A DNA stretch of 64,000 nucleotides from Sphingopyxis sp. Root154 (GCF_001427105.1 NZ_LMGI01000003.1:784618-848617), one strand, 5' to 3'; numbered from the stretch's first letter, positions 34,854 through 44,728 are shown. The notes: generated by a model from the sequence alone, not told the origin. Translations and numbers: made by a program.

Positions 34854-35888
34854 TCAACTGCAGGCAGGACCGCGCAGCCAGCGTTGCGTTTCATGGCTGC
34901 GGAACCGCACCATGCCCTGGCTCGATTGCATGGTGACGAGATTGTCGAACTCCATGCTGGTGCGTGTGTAGGTGCCCCGCATCGTTATCTGCAAATTGGC
35001 GTTCGGGTCTTCGCCCGCGGGCTTGCAGTTGAGGTAGCCGCTGATCCGGCCGCCGTTCATCTTGAACGCGCCGATCGTGCATTTGGCTTCATGGTCCGGA
35101 TCGAACAGCAGCACGCCGGGTTTCGCCGCAACTTTCGGTGCAATGCAATCTTCGGGATCGGGGTCGGTTTCCAGCACTTGTTTGAATTGCGCGACGAATT
35201 CGGGCGCCATTTCGGGGAAGAGAATTTCGACGACCTCGCGCTTGGTGGTCCAGATACCGGCTTCGATCGGATTGTCGGCGACCGCCGCGCCCGGATCGCC
35301 CGCCGTCGGGGTACGGCTTTGCCACCAGATGCCGCCCCCGATCAGCCCGACGAGCGCAACGCCCGCCGCAATGACCATCCATAACCGCTTACGCCGCGGC
35401 GCGAGCGGTGCGGACATTTGCCGCGCGGTCGTGCCGGGCGACACCGCAGGCGCTGTGCCCGGGCTCATCGCGGCGACGATCCGCTCGACCGCCTGCTCCT
35501 CACCCGCGAACCAGTCGATCCACTGATAATCCTTTAGCCAGTATGCGAGCCCCTGCGCGCGCACATCCTCCAGCCGCACCGGCAGGATGATCTTGTTGCT
35601 GTCCTCGCCCAACATCAGTTCACGCTTCACATGGCGCGACTGGTCAGACTGGGGGCAGAAGAGCAGCACGATCGCGTCCGATCGGTCGATCTGGTCGACA
35701 ATCGACTGGTCGAAGGCAGTGCCGGCGGCGATGTCGTCAGGCGCGAGCCAGCCATCGATCCCACGCACCGCGAGCAGGCGTTTTAATCGCCGAGCGGTCT
35801 CAACCTGCGAGCTGTGATGGCTGATGAAAGCGGAAAGCCGCTTTGGCTTGATCGGCGGTGGTCCGGCGTCGGTCATTGCGGCCATCAT
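34854..35888 (-). CDS. TIR domain protein with transmembrane segment and DUF3617-like domain
   Basis: A 344-residue protein. The TIR domain is at ~16-140 (RLSAFISHHSSQVETARRLKRLL, GWLAPDDIAAGTAFDQSI, DAIVLLFCPQSDQSRHVKRELML). Glu90 lies in the catalytic-Glu position of NADase TIRs but is preceded by H-V instead of W-V. A single membrane helix follows at ~169-189 (LWMVIAAGVALVGLIGGGIW). A DUF3617-like periplasmic domain fills ~209-344, with Cys in DPEDCIAPK, EAKCTIGAF and YLNCKPAG. Topology puts the TIR inside the cell and the Cys-rich sensor outside. Its stop codon directly abuts the stop of the CitE-like gene. Confidence 0.86.
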   Translation of the reverse strand: MMAAMTDAGPPPIKPKRLSAFISHHSSQVETARRLKRLLAVRGIDGWLAPDDIAAGTAFDQSIVDQIDRSDAIVLLFCPQSDQSRHVKRELMLGEDSNKIILPVRLEDVRAQGLAYWLKDYQWIDWFAGEEQAVERIVAAMSPGTAPAVSPGTTARQMSAPLAPRRKRLWMVIAAGVALVGLIGGGIWWQSRTPTAGDPGAAVADNPIEAGIWTTKREVVEILFPEMAPEFVAQFKQVLETDPDPEDCIAPKVAAKPGVLLFDPDHEAKCTIGAFKMNGGRISGYLNCKPAGEDPNANLQITMRGTYTRTSMEFDNLVTMQSSQGMVRFRSHETQRWLRGPACS

Positions 35889-35932
35889 ATGAGCATGACC
35901 CGCGACCGCAAGTGACTAAGCGCACAGGGCAA

Positions 35933-37432
35933 TCAGGATGTTTTGCGCCGAAATGGCCGGTGGCGCCCCATCCAGCTGCGCCCGCGGTGCCAGCTCTTCT
36001 TGAGGCCGCGTTCGGTGAAGCCTTCAAACATGGCATCGGGACTGGTCGGATCGAGCACCTCATTCTCGGCGATGAATTCGTCCATCGGACCCGGCGGAAC
36101 GAGATCGAGCAGTTCCAGCGAACGCCCCTTGCCGCGTAGCGCCTCGATCGTGTCGATCAGCGAGCCGGTGCGCTTGAATGCGGCCGCAACCTCATCTTCC
36201 TTCACATCGAGATGCTCGGCGATCAGCGATGTGCGCAGCCGCACGATCGCGGGTTTGACGCCTTTGTTCGCGGGCAGCGCGGCATCGATCGTCACGTCGC
36301 ATTCGCTGTCGAGCCCCATTGAGCGGTTGTTCATGTTCGCCGAGCCGACGCGGATCATGCGGTCGTCGACGATGGCAGTCTTCGCATGGACATAGATCGG
36401 CTCGCCACGCCTGGTGCGCGGATAATAGACCTTCAGCCGGTCGCCATGCTTCGACTTGGCAATTTCGCGGACCAGTTGCACGCGCGCGGCGTCCATCGCC
36501 ATCTGCTCGAGCCAGCCATCGGCGGTCTTCGGCATCACCATCACGAATTCGGGCGCATCATCCTCGTTCAGCCGCTCGGCGATCGCGGCGGCGATCTTGC
36601 CGCAGGTGAAATATTGATTTTCGAAATAGATGAAGCGGTCGGCCGCGGCGATCATGTCGAGGTAGAGCTGTTCGATTTCGCGGATTTCCTCGCAACCGTC
36701 ATATTCGGCGCGGGTGCGCGAAATGGCGACATCCACGCCCTCGAAATCGGGTTCGAGGTCGTCGGGCCAATTCTCGCCCTGGCCTTCCAGATCGCGCAGC
36801 GGTTTTTTGGTCGCCCGCTGCCAGCGTTCGTTGCCGAGATCGGCGAGCGCGTTGCCGACGGGGCCGGCCAGGATCATCGTGCTATCGTGCCACGGCATAT
36901 AGGCCTTGCCATCGGGTGCGGTGCGGTGCGGATCGTCGTCCTTGTGATCGCGCGTATCCCAGCGGCGCGATCCGACATCGATCCCCCCGCACACCGCGAG
37001 ATGGTCGTCGAATACGGCAACCTTCTGATGATGGCTGCACCCGACCGGATGCGCACTATCGAGGCGGAAGCTGATCGAGCGCGTGAGTTTCCAGCGCGCG
37101 ACCATCGACAGGATGCGCGGCATTGCGAACTGCTTCAGCGCGCCGAAATTCCAGCGCAATATATCGATGTCGCGATCGGGTTTTTCCTTCGCGAGCCGCA
37201 GCAGGTAATTGCCGAGCGGTTCGCCCTTGCCATCCTTGTCGGGCTTGAGCGCGATGCGCGGGTCGAAGTCCCAGCCGATGAGCAAAATGCGCTGCTTCGC
37301 TTCTGCCATCAGCCGCTCGAGCAGCGCATAATAGTCGGCGGCGTCGACGATCATCCGCGCCTTCTCGGCGCGCTCGATGCGCCAGCAATTGCGGCCCTCG
37401 ACGACGATCGGTTTCAGGTCCCCTTTGCTCAT
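35933..37432 (-). CDS. Phospholipase D-like protein (two HKD motifs)
   Basis: A 499-residue PLD-superfamily enzyme with both catalytic motifs, HHQKVAVFDD and VHAKTAIVDDRMIRVGSANMNNRSM, each followed by the conserved Gly/Asn residues. It most resembles bacterial phospholipase D or cardiolipin-synthase-like proteins, but no N-terminal membrane helices are seen, so phospholipase or phosphatidyltransferase in the cytoplasm is likely. The ATG at 37432 (MSKGDLKP) is chosen over an in-frame TTG at 37468. It is 45 bases behind the acyl-CoA dehydrogenase gene on the same strand. Confidence 0.88.
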   Translation of the reverse strand: MSKGDLKPIVVEGRNCWRIERAEKARMIVDAADYYALLERLMAEAKQRILLIGWDFDPRIALKPDKDGKGEPLGNYLLRLAKEKPDRDIDILRWNFGALKQFAMPRILSMVARWKLTRSISFRLDSAHPVGCSHHQKVAVFDDHLAVCGGIDVGSRRWDTRDHKDDDPHRTAPDGKAYMPWHDSTMILAGPVGNALADLGNERWQRATKKPLRDLEGQGENWPDDLEPDFEGVDVAISRTRAEYDGCEEIREIEQLYLDMIAAADRFIYFENQYFTCGKIAAAIAERLNEDDAPEFVMVMPKTADGWLEQMAMDAARVQLVREIAKSKHGDRLKVYYPRTRRGEPIYVHAKTAIVDDRMIRVGSANMNNRSMGLDSECDVTIDAALPANKGVKPAIVRLRTSLIAEHLDVKEDEVAAAFKRTGSLIDTIEALRGKGRSLELLDLVPPGPMDEFIAENEVLDPTSPDAMFEGFTERGLKKSWHRGRSWMGRHRPFRRKTS

Positions 37433-37477
37433 CGCCGCCGACACGCATGACAGCGGCGATGGTTGCAAGGGCGCGGG

Positions 37478-39280
37478 TCAGGCGGCGACGAACTGCTCGG
37501 GCGTCAGCGCCATCATCGCCTCGCTGCCCGCCTCGATCTTGCGGCGCAGCGAGCCCGCGTCGGGCAGGAAGCGTTCGGAGAAATAGCGCGCGGTGACGAG
37601 CTTGGCCTCGAGGAACGCCTTGTTGCCGCGGCCTTCGGCGAGCGCCTTCTGCGCCGCTTCGGCCATCATCAGCCACATCGAGCCGAGCGCGACGATCCCC
37701 AAGATGTGCATATAATGGTGCGCGCCGGCGCCGACATTGTTCGGGTTCGCCATGCCATTCTGCATGAACCACATCGTCGCGGCCTTGAGTTCGCCATTCG
37801 CCTTTTCGAGGCGCGTCGCGAAATCGGCGAGCGCTTCGTCGCCCTTAGCGCGCCCGCATTCCTCGTCGACGATCGCGAAAAAGGCCTGAATCGCGCGCCC
37901 GCCATTCTGTGCGAGCTTGCGACCGACAAGGTCCATGGCCTGCACGCCGTTCGCGCCTTCATAGATCATCGTGATGCGCGCATCGCGGACATATTGCGAC
38001 ATGCCCTGTTCTTCGATGTAGCCGTGGCCGCCGAACACCTGCTGCGCGTTGGTCGCGACGTCATAGCCTTTGTCAGTGCCGAAGCCCTTGATCACCGGCG
38101 TCAGCAGGCTCACGAGGTCGTCGGCGCGCTGGCGCTCCTCCTCGCTCTCGGCAACATGCGCAAGATCGACTTGCAGCGCCCCCCAGGTGCAGAGCGCGCG
38201 CAGCCCTTCGACCGTCGCCTTGCCGTCCATCAGCATGCGGCGGACATCGGGATGAACGAACAGGGGATCGGCTTTTTCCTGCGGATCCTTGGGCCCGGTG
38301 AGCGCGCGGCCCTGACGGCGGTCCTGCGCATATTGAACCGCATTCTGGTACGCGACATCGGCCTGCCCGAGCCCCTGGATGCCGACGCCGAGGCGCGCGG
38401 CGTTCATCATCACGAACATCGCGGCGAGGCCCTTATTCTCCTCGCCGACCATCCAGCCCTTGGCACCGTCGTAATTCATCACACAGGTCGAATTGGCGTG
38501 GATACCCATCTTGTGCTCGATCGACCCGCACGACAGCGTGTTACGGTCGCCGAGCGAGCCGTCGTCGTTGACGATGAACTTGGGCACGATGAAGAGTGAG
38601 ATACCCTTGACGCTGTCGGGGGCGTCGGGGGTCTTTGCCAGCACGAGGTGGATGATGTTGTCGGTCAGGTCGTGCTCGCCCGACGAGATGAAGATTTTCG
38701 TACCCGTAATGGCATAGCTGCCGTCGCCGTTCGGCACCGCGCGGGTGCGGATGAGGCCAAGGTCGGTGCCGCAATGCGGCTCGGTCAGGTTCATCGTCCC
38801 ACCCCATTCGCCCGCGATCATCCGGGGGACATAGGTCGCTTTCTGCTCGTCCGAACCCTTGACGAGGATCGCCGCGGTCGCGCCCTGCGTCAGCCCGGGA
38901 TACATGGCGAACGCCTGATTGGCGGCGTTGCGATATTCCTCTACCGGGAAACCGATGACGTGCGGCAGTCCCTGCCCGCCGAATTCCTCGGGCGCGGTGA
39001 GAAGGCCCCAGCCGGCTTCGGAATAGGCCTTATACGCTTCCTTGAAGCCCTTTGGCGTCGTCACCGACCCGTCTTCGTGGCGTGTGCAGCCTTCGAGATC
39101 GCCCGACTGGTTGATCGGGAACAGCACTTCCTCGCAGAATTTGCCGGCCTCGGTCAGCACCGCTTCGACCATGTCGGGAGTCGCGCTCGCGAAACCGGGC
39201 AGGTTCGAATAACGTTCGATCCCAAGCACATCGTTGAGAAGAAAGAGCGTGTCCTGCACGGGAGCGCGATAGACGGGCAT
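37478..39280 (-). CDS. Acyl-CoA dehydrogenase with C-terminal extension (FadE-type)
   Basis: A 600-residue acyl-CoA dehydrogenase of the long type with an additional helical C-terminal domain: [58 protein letters not shown] and [24 protein letters not shown]. The N-terminal extension ([19 protein letters not shown]) is characteristic. Such enzymes handle medium to long-chain acyl-CoAs in beta-oxidation. It is preceded by its probable MerR regulator with a 63-base gap. Confidence 0.92.
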   Translation of the reverse strand: MPVYRAPVQDTLFLLNDVLGIERYSNLPGFASATPDMVEAVLTEAGKFCEEVLFPINQSGDLEGCTRHEDGSVTTPKGFKEAYKAYSEAGWGLLTAPEEFGGQGLPHVIGFPVEEYRNAANQAFAMYPGLTQGATAAILVKGSDEQKATYVPRMIAGEWGGTMNLTEPHCGTDLGLIRTRAVPNGDGSYAITGTKIFISSGEHDLTDNIIHLVLAKTPDAPDSVKGISLFIVPKFIVNDDGSLGDRNTLSCGSIEHKMGIHANSTCVMNYDGAKGWMVGEENKGLAAMFVMMNAARLGVGIQGLGQADVAYQNAVQYAQDRRQGRALTGPKDPQEKADPLFVHPDVRRMLMDGKATVEGLRALCTWGALQVDLAHVAESEEERQRADDLVSLLTPVIKGFGTDKGYDVATNAQQVFGGHGYIEEQGMSQYVRDARITMIYEGANGVQAMDLVGRKLAQNGGRAIQAFFAIVDEECGRAKGDEALADFATRLEKANGELKAATMWFMQNGMANPNNVGAGAHHYMHILGIVALGSMWLMMAEAAQKALAEGRGNKAFLEAKLVTARYFSERFLPDAGSLRRKIEAGSEAMMALTPEQFVAA

Positions 39281-39343
39281 GGGGTATCCTTCTGAAAAGC
39301 AGCTAACAATGTCAAACTTGCCTGGGGAGAGGCTCAGGTCGGC

Positions 39344-39766
39344 TTATTGGCCGGCGTCGACTTTCTTCACCATGTCGATGAAACGTGACAGCTCATCTAC
39401 AGCACTGTCAATATCGTCGCGCTGGCGTTGCAGCAGGCCGATGCGCTGCTCGCATTTCTCGATCGTCACCTGACGCTGCAGCTTTCGACCATCGCCGACG
39501 TCGTAAAGGTCGATCATCTCGCGAATGTCGGCGAGGCTGAAGCCCGTGCGCTTGGCGCGAAGTATCCAAGCCAGCCGCGCGCGGTCGCGTTTCGAATAGA
39601 TGCGCGACAATCCCTTGCGCGACGGGCTGATCAGCCCTTCATCCTCGTAAAAACGCAGCGCGCGGGCAGTGACCCCGAACTCGGTCGACAAGTCGGTGAT
39701 ACTGAATTGTTCGCGCCCCAGATGGTCGGGCGTATCGATATGGGCGTGGCCATATTGTTCGGTCAT
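39344..39766 (-). CDS. MerR family transcriptional regulator (LiuR-like)
   Basis: A 140-residue MerR regulator: HTH at ~19-60 (FSITDLSTEFGVTARALRFYEDEGLISPSRKGLSRIY), then the coiled dimer helix (IEKCEQRIGLLQRQRDDIDSAVDELSRF). There is no metal-binding cysteine cluster. This branch includes regulators of fatty-acid and branched-chain amino-acid degradation. It precedes an acyl-CoA dehydrogenase on the same strand. The ATG at 39766 is preferred over an in-frame TTG at 39811 because two palindromes lie between them. No ribosome-binding site is visible; the transcript may be leaderless. Confidence 0.88.
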   Translation of the reverse strand: MTEQYGHAHIDTPDHLGREQFSITDLSTEFGVTARALRFYEDEGLISPSRKGLSRIYSKRDRARLAWILRAKRTGFSLADIREMIDLYDVGDGRKLQRQVTIEKCEQRIGLLQRQRDDIDSAVDELSRFIDMVKKVDAGQ

Positions 39767-39802
39767 GCCGGTGAAACTAGTTTCCGTTGACGTGAACGTC
39801 AA
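39767..39802 (-). promoter_or_regulatory. MerR gene promoter with two palindromes
   Basis: GAAACTAGTTTC (39773-39784) is a perfect 12-base palindrome, and TTGACGTGAACGTCAA (39787-39802) is a 7-bp inverted repeat around two bases. On the minus strand the latter supplies a -35-like TTGACG, with TAGTTT as a weak -10 after 17 bases, placing the transcription start very near the ATG. The ACGT-rich palindrome resembles sites of LiuR-type MerR proteins (from memory). Confidence 0.5.
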
Positions 39803-39832
39803 GCCCGGCAAAGCGGGTCAATTCGGGGCAGT

Positions 39833-40369
39833 TCAGCCCCCGCACGGATGCTGCATATTGCCGCCTCGATCGGCGATCCGCAAGCCCCCCGCGTCGCTCG
39901 CCGACCAGCTCGCGCGCGGCAGACTGAGCCCCGCAAGCGAGGCGCGGCCGGGACACAGGCTGCGGCATTGTGGTGGCAGCTTTCCGGGCAAGCGGAGCTC
40001 ATCCTCTTCCTCATGCACAAGGGCTTCGCAACCATCCGCGCCGGCGAAGCGCATCCGCCAGCCGCCGCCCTCGCGAACCATCGTTCCGTTGGCGGCGCAC
40101 GAGAGGCCGGGGCCAAAGGCGGCAGTGACGGCGAAGCGCCATTTTCCGGCGCCATCGGGAACGACGCACATTGCATCGCGGCCGAGATCGTGCGCGCGCT
40201 CGAACACGCCGACCGGGCTTGCGGCTTCGGGGTGGACGACGCCGCGCTCGCGTGCCGCCACTTCCAGCGGGTTGCTGGAGTCGATCCCTTTCGCGCGCTC
40301 ATCCGGCGCGGGTCGCCCGCACCCGGCGAGCAGCAGAACCGCGAGCGCGGCGGCGTCAACCCTGCGCAT
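39833..40369 (-). CDS. Putative lipoprotein, unknown function
   Basis: A 178-residue protein with a clear lipoprotein signal ([16 protein letters not shown]). The mature part has several Cys ([27 protein letters not shown]) and a low-complexity C-terminus. No family is recognised. Its start lies 14 bases inside the end of hisI, so it is coupled to it. No functional link to histidine synthesis is evident. Confidence 0.75.
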   Translation of the reverse strand: MRRVDAAALAVLLLAGCGRPAPDERAKGIDSSNPLEVAARERGVVHPEAASPVGVFERAHDLGRDAMCVVPDGAGKWRFAVTAAFGPGLSCAANGTMVREGGGWRMRFAGADGCEALVHEEEDELRLPGKLPPQCRSLCPGRASLAGLSLPRASWSASDAGGLRIADRGGNMQHPCGG

Positions 40370-40736
40370 CGTCCGCCAGAAAGATCAGGCCGCCATCGGC
40401 CTCGACACGGCGATAAAAGCAGGACCGACGCCCGGTATGACATGCCGGCCCCGCGGGCTTGACGCGGAGCAGCAGCGCGTCCTGGTCGCAATCGACCCGC
40501 ATCTCCACGACGGTCAGGCCGTTGCCCGACGTCTCGCCCTTGCGCCACAACGCAGCCCGCGACCGCGACCAGAAATGCGCCTGTCCCGTCGCGCGAGTCT
40601 GCTCGATCGCCTCGGCATTCATATGCGCTACCATCAGCAGGATATGCGTATCGGCGTCGGTGACGATTGCGGTTACCAGTCCGGCGGCGTCGAAACGCGG
40701 AGAAAATCGGTCGGTCGTGTCGCGCTGATCATCCAT
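40356..40736 (-). CDS. hisI: Phosphoribosyl-AMP cyclohydrolase
   Basis: A 126-residue zinc enzyme that opens the adenine ring of PR-AMP, the third step of histidine synthesis. Conserved segments are [35 protein letters not shown], the DCDQDALLL metal site, and the zinc cysteines in [12 protein letters not shown]. There is no fused HisE domain. The other his genes are not in this window. Confidence 0.94.
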   Translation of the reverse strand: MDDQRDTTDRFSPRFDAAGLVTAIVTDADTHILLMVAHMNAEAIEQTRATGQAHFWSRSRAALWRKGETSGNGLTVVEMRVDCDQDALLLRVKPAGPACHTGRRSCFYRRVEADGGLIFLADDAQG

Positions 40737-40879
40737 AAAGTGCGCTTTAGAGCAGGTTTGGAGCCACTGTCACGCCGTTGTTCACGCGCACTATGACAAA
40801 TCGGTGATTAGGGGGGCGACATTTGCGATTGCCGTCCCTATATGCGCCCCAGTCACTGCCCCCCTGCCCCTGGAATGAC

Positions 40880-42337
40880 ATGCTGACGACCCACCCTTTT
40901 GATGACGACAAGCTCCGCGAGGAGTGCGGCGTATTTGGTATTCATGGCGCCGATAGCGCCGCCGCGGTAGTCGCGCTGGGGCTTCACGCTCTGCAGCACC
41001 GTGGACAGGAAGCCGCGGGCATCACTGCCTTCGACGGCAAGGAGTTCCACACCCACCGCGCGATGGGCCATGTCGCGGGCAATTTCGACCGCGACGACAT
41101 CATGCGCCAGCTGCAAGGCGGATCGTCGGTCGGCCATGTCCGCTATTCGACCACCGGCGAAACCGCGCTCCGCAACGTCCAGCCCCTGTTCGCCGACCTG
41201 TCGACGGGCGGGTTCGCGGTCGCGCATAACGGCAATATTTCCAACGCGACGGCGCTCAAGAAGGTGCTCGTCCGCCGCGGTTCGATCTTTCAGTCGACCA
41301 GCGATACCGAGGTGATCATCCACCTCGTCGCGACGTCGGCATACCGCTCGCTGCTCGACCGGTTCATCGACGCATTGAAGCAGGTCGAGGGCGCCTATTC
41401 GCTGATCTGCCTGACCGCAGAAGGCATGATCGGCTGCCGCGATCCGCTCGGCATTCGCCCGCTCGTGATCGGCAAGCTCGGCGATGCGCATATCCTCGCG
41501 TCGGAAACCGTCGCGCTCGATGTCGTCGGCGCCGAATTCGTGCGTTCGGTCGAGCCGGGCGAGCTTGTCATCATCCGTGACGGCCAGCTCACCTCGCACC
41601 GCCCCTTCGCCGAACAGTCGGCGCGGCCGTGCATTTTCGAATATGTCTATTTCTCGCGCCCCGATTCGATCGTCGACGGAACGAGCGTCTATTCGGTGCG
41701 CAAGGCGATCGGCGCCGAACTGGCGCGCGAAAATCCGGTCGATGCCGACCTGGTCATCCCGGTTCCCGATTCAGGTACGCCCGCGGCGATCGGCTATGCG
41801 CAGGAATCGGGCATTCCGTTCGAACTCGGCATCATTCGCTCGCACTATGTCGGACGTACCTTCATCCAGCCGGGCGACAAGGTCCGCCACCTCGGCGTGA
41901 AATTGAAGCATAACGCCAACCGCGCGCTGATCGCGGGCAAGCGCATCGTGCTGATCGACGATTCGATCGTGCGCGGCACCACCAGCCTGAAAATCGTGCA
42001 GATGATGCGCGATGCAGGTGCGACCGAGGTGCATATGCGCATCGCGAGTCCGCCGACGCAGCACAGCTGCTTCTATGGCGTCGACACCCCCGAACGCGCC
42101 AAATTGCTCGCGGCGCAGATGAGCGTTGGCCAGATGGCGAATTTCATCAACGCCGACAGCCTGTCCTTCATCTCGATCGACGGCCTCTATCGCGCACTGG
42201 GTGAAGAGAAGCGCAGCAACGACGCGCCGAAATATTGCGACGCCTGCTTCACCGGCGACTATCCGACCACGCTGACCGATTTCGACGAGCATGGACTGGA
42301 AGATCAATTTTCGCTGCTTGCCGAACGGGTTGTCTGA
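40880..42337 (+). CDS. purF: Amidophosphoribosyltransferase
   Basis: A 485-residue glutamine amidotransferase/PRTase that makes phosphoribosylamine, the first committed purine step. A short N-terminal propeptide ends before the catalytic Cys in EECGVFGI. The Ntn glutaminase domain (ALQHRGQEAAGI) is followed by the PRTase motif RIVLIDDSIVRGTT and the C-terminal Cys residues expected in iron-sulfur-containing purF. The ATG at 40880 (MLTTHPF) gives the right length. The SDR gene begins five bases after the stop. Confidence 0.96.
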   Translation: MLTTHPFDDDKLREECGVFGIHGADSAAAVVALGLHALQHRGQEAAGITAFDGKEFHTHRAMGHVAGNFDRDDIMRQLQGGSSVGHVRYSTTGETALRNVQPLFADLSTGGFAVAHNGNISNATALKKVLVRRGSIFQSTSDTEVIIHLVATSAYRSLLDRFIDALKQVEGAYSLICLTAEGMIGCRDPLGIRPLVIGKLGDAHILASETVALDVVGAEFVRSVEPGELVIIRDGQLTSHRPFAEQSARPCIFEYVYFSRPDSIVDGTSVYSVRKAIGAELARENPVDADLVIPVPDSGTPAAIGYAQESGIPFELGIIRSHYVGRTFIQPGDKVRHLGVKLKHNANRALIAGKRIVLIDDSIVRGTTSLKIVQMMRDAGATEVHMRIASPPTQHSCFYGVDTPERAKLLAAQMSVGQMANFINADSLSFISIDGLYRALGEEKRSNDAPKYCDACFTGDYPTTLTDFDEHGLEDQFSLLAERVV

Positions 42338-42341
42338 CGCA

Positions 42342-43076
42342 ATGAATACGACGTCTAAAGAACTGGCGGGCCAAGTCGCGCTCGTCACGGGGGCGAGCCG
42401 TGGGATCGGCGAAGCGATCGCCGAATCGCTGGCTGCACGCGGCGCGCATGTCGTGATCACCGCGCGCACCGCGGGCGGGCTCGAGGACCTCGAAGACCGA
42501 ATCCACGAAGCCGGCGGCAGCGCCACGATCGCCCCGCTCGACCTGACCGATGGCGACAGCATCGCGCGCCTCGCAAGCGCGATCGCCGAACGCTGGCAGC
42601 AGCTCGACATGCTCGTGCTCAACGCCGCTATGCTCGGCACGCTGACTCCGGTTGCGGCAATCGACGGCAAGGAGTTCAACAAGCTGCTGACGCTGAACCT
42701 GATCGCGCAGCAGGCGTTGATCGCCAATTTCGATCCGCTGCTGCGCCGCGCCGCAAACGGCCGGCTGGTCGCATTGTCGAGCGGCGTCGCGCGCGAGCCG
42801 CGCGCCTATTGGGGCGCCTATGCGGCATCGAAGGCGGCGTTCGAAACGCTCGTCACCAGCTATGGCGCCGAAATGCGCAATATCTCGACCGTGCGCACGG
42901 CGATCCTCGATCCCGGCGGCACGCGGACGCAGATGCGCGCGCGCGCCTATCCGGGTGAAGACCCACAGAGCATCAAGGATCCGGCGGCGGTCGGCGAGTT
43001 TGTCGCCAAGCTGATGGTCGAAGGTTTCGATAGCACCGCCTTTCACGCGCTGCCCAAGGTCATGGAAAAAGCTTAA
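42342..43076 (+). CDS. SDR family NAD(P)-dependent oxidoreductase
   Basis: A 244-residue short-chain dehydrogenase: cofactor motif VALVTGASRGIGEAIAE, NAAMLGTL, and the active site with Ser in LVALSSGVA and YAASK. Length is typical. Many alphaproteobacteria carry such an SDR directly behind purF. The substrate is unknown. Confidence 0.9.
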   Translation: MNTTSKELAGQVALVTGASRGIGEAIAESLAARGAHVVITARTAGGLEDLEDRIHEAGGSATIAPLDLTDGDSIARLASAIAERWQQLDMLVLNAAMLGTLTPVAAIDGKEFNKLLTLNLIAQQALIANFDPLLRRAANGRLVALSSGVAREPRAYWGAYAASKAAFETLVTSYGAEMRNISTVRTAILDPGGTRTQMRARAYPGEDPQSIKDPAAVGEFVAKLMVEGFDSTAFHALPKVMEKA

Positions 43077-43136
43077 CGCCATCTTTGTTTTCCTGCGCTA
43101 AGACGCTCGCATAAGAGGGTTTGCAAGGGCGCGGGA

Positions 43137-43523
43137 ATGACCAAGGATATTTTGCGAACGGCAATTGCCGCGGTGATCGGTATTGTCGTCGCGTTCGGGC
43201 TGATCTGGCTCGCGCAATATGCCGGCAGCGAGATTTCGCCCGACGTTTACGACCCGAACAGCGGCGAAGTCCTGATCCCGATCGGATCGACGATCGCGCT
43301 GATTGTCGGCTGGTTCATCGGCACCTTTGGCGGCGGCTGGTTCGCGATGCGCATTTCGGCGGGCACCGGCGCAGGCTGGATCGTCGCCGGCGCGGTGATC
43401 GGCGCGGCGCTGTACCGCGCCGTCACGCTGGCCGACACCTGGTGGATCATGGGGCTGGGCGTAGCCGTCCCGCTTGTCGCGGTGTGGCTGGCCCAGCGAG
43501 CAACGGCAACTGCCGTCGACTGA
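43137..43523 (+). CDS. Membrane protein, unknown function
   Basis: A 128-residue protein with about four hydrophobic segments (AIAAVIGIVVAFGLIWLAQ, IGSTIALIVGWFIGTFGGGWFAM, GWIVAGAVIGAALY, WWIMGLGVAVPLVAVWLA). Glycine-rich helices suggest a small integral membrane protein. No named family is recognised. It stands 60 bases behind the SDR gene and converges on the serine hydrolase. Confidence 0.75.
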   Translation: MTKDILRTAIAAVIGIVVAFGLIWLAQYAGSEISPDVYDPNSGEVLIPIGSTIALIVGWFIGTFGGGWFAMRISAGTGAGWIVAGAVIGAALYRAVTLADTWWIMGLGVAVPLVAVWLAQRATATAVD

Positions 43524-43536
43524 CCGGAAACGGGGC

Positions 43537-44709
43537 TTAGCGCCTCGCTTCCTTGTCCACAGCGACCTGCACACTCTTGTAGAACGCCTCGCGCGCCGCT
43601 CCGACACCTTCCGGATCGGTCGCGGTCGGCCAGTTGCCGTTCGAGGCGATCACCAGCTTGCGCTTGGGATCAATGAAGATGCCCTGCCCGAAAATGCCCT
43701 GTGCAGCGAAGCTGCTATCGTCGTTCGTCCACCATTGATAGCCATAGCCGCGGCCCGGCAGGTCGATGCCCGCCTGCTTCGTCGTCGCCGCGGGCAACCA
43801 GTCGTCGGGTAGCACCTTCTTGCCGCCCGCGACCCCGCCGTTCAGGATGAATTGGCCGAAGCGTGCATAATCCCTGAGGCTTGCCGACATGCAGCAGCCG
43901 CTGATCTCATGCCCCGTCGCGCCGAGCATCCACACCGCGTCCTGCTCCATGCCGAAGGGTTTCCAGATCTTTTCGGACAGATATTGCGATAGAGTCTTGC
44001 CCGTCGCGCTTGACACGAGCACGCCGATCAAATTGGTCTCGCCGGTCTTGTAGACCCACTTCGACCCCGCGGGCGCTTCGCGCAGCAAGGTTTTCATATA
44101 GCTGACCGTTATGTCTTCGCCGGCAACCGGCTTTTGCATATTGAACAGCGCGACGTCGGACTTGGGATCGGTATAATCCTCGTTCCATTTGACGCCCGAG
44201 GTCATGGTGAGCAACTGCTTCACCGACACATCGTCATAGGCCGAGCCCTTGAGGCCAGGGATATAGACGGTGACCTTATCGTCGAGGCTCTTGATATAGC
44301 CGTCCTTCACCGCGGCGCCGACAAGCGTCGAGGTGAAGCTTTTCGCAACAGAGAAGCTCGTCCAGCGCCCCGCGGCGCCATAGCCGAGTGCATATTTTTC
44401 GAGGCGGATCTTGCCGTCCTGAACGATGATCAGCCCCGCGTTGCGCTGCTTCGCCATATGAGCGTCGACATCGCCAAGGTCGATCGGCTTGCCCTGCGGC
44501 AGCGGATAGACGGTGCCGCCGGCCGCGACCGTGTTGACCACGACCTTGGGGACCGTCTCCATCGTGCGGAAGGCAGCGTCGCGTTGATCCTGGGTCCAGA
44601 ACAGCACATTCAGATCCTTTGGCAGTTTATCGGCGGTCTCGGTGGGTGCGGGCGCGCTGCACCCCGCCGCCGCGGTGCACAGCAGCACCGCCGCCAATAA
44701 TCTTCGCAT
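43537..44709 (-). CDS. Serine hydrolase, beta-lactamase class C-like lipoprotein
   Basis: A 390-residue protein with a lipoprotein signal (LLAAVLLCTAAAGCSAP) and a class C beta-lactamase/esterase fold. The nucleophile Ser-x-x-Lys is in FSVAKSFTSTLVG, and YGYQWWTNDD lies toward the C-terminus. Usually an esterase or D-peptidase rather than a resistance enzyme. It starts 19 bases after the cfa stop, so it is in the same transcript. Confidence 0.9.
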   Translation of the reverse strand: MRRLLAAVLLCTAAAGCSAPAPTETADKLPKDLNVLFWTQDQRDAAFRTMETVPKVVVNTVAAGGTVYPLPQGKPIDLGDVDAHMAKQRNAGLIIVQDGKIRLEKYALGYGAAGRWTSFSVAKSFTSTLVGAAVKDGYIKSLDDKVTVYIPGLKGSAYDDVSVKQLLTMTSGVKWNEDYTDPKSDVALFNMQKPVAGEDITVSYMKTLLREAPAGSKWVYKTGETNLIGVLVSSATGKTLSQYLSEKIWKPFGMEQDAVWMLGATGHEISGCCMSASLRDYARFGQFILNGGVAGGKKVLPDDWLPAATTKQAGIDLPGRGYGYQWWTNDDSSFAAQGIFGQGIFIDPKRKLVIASNGNWPTATDPEGVGAAREAFYKSVQVAVDKEARR

Positions 44710-44728
44710 GCCTCTCTCCCCCCTGTTT

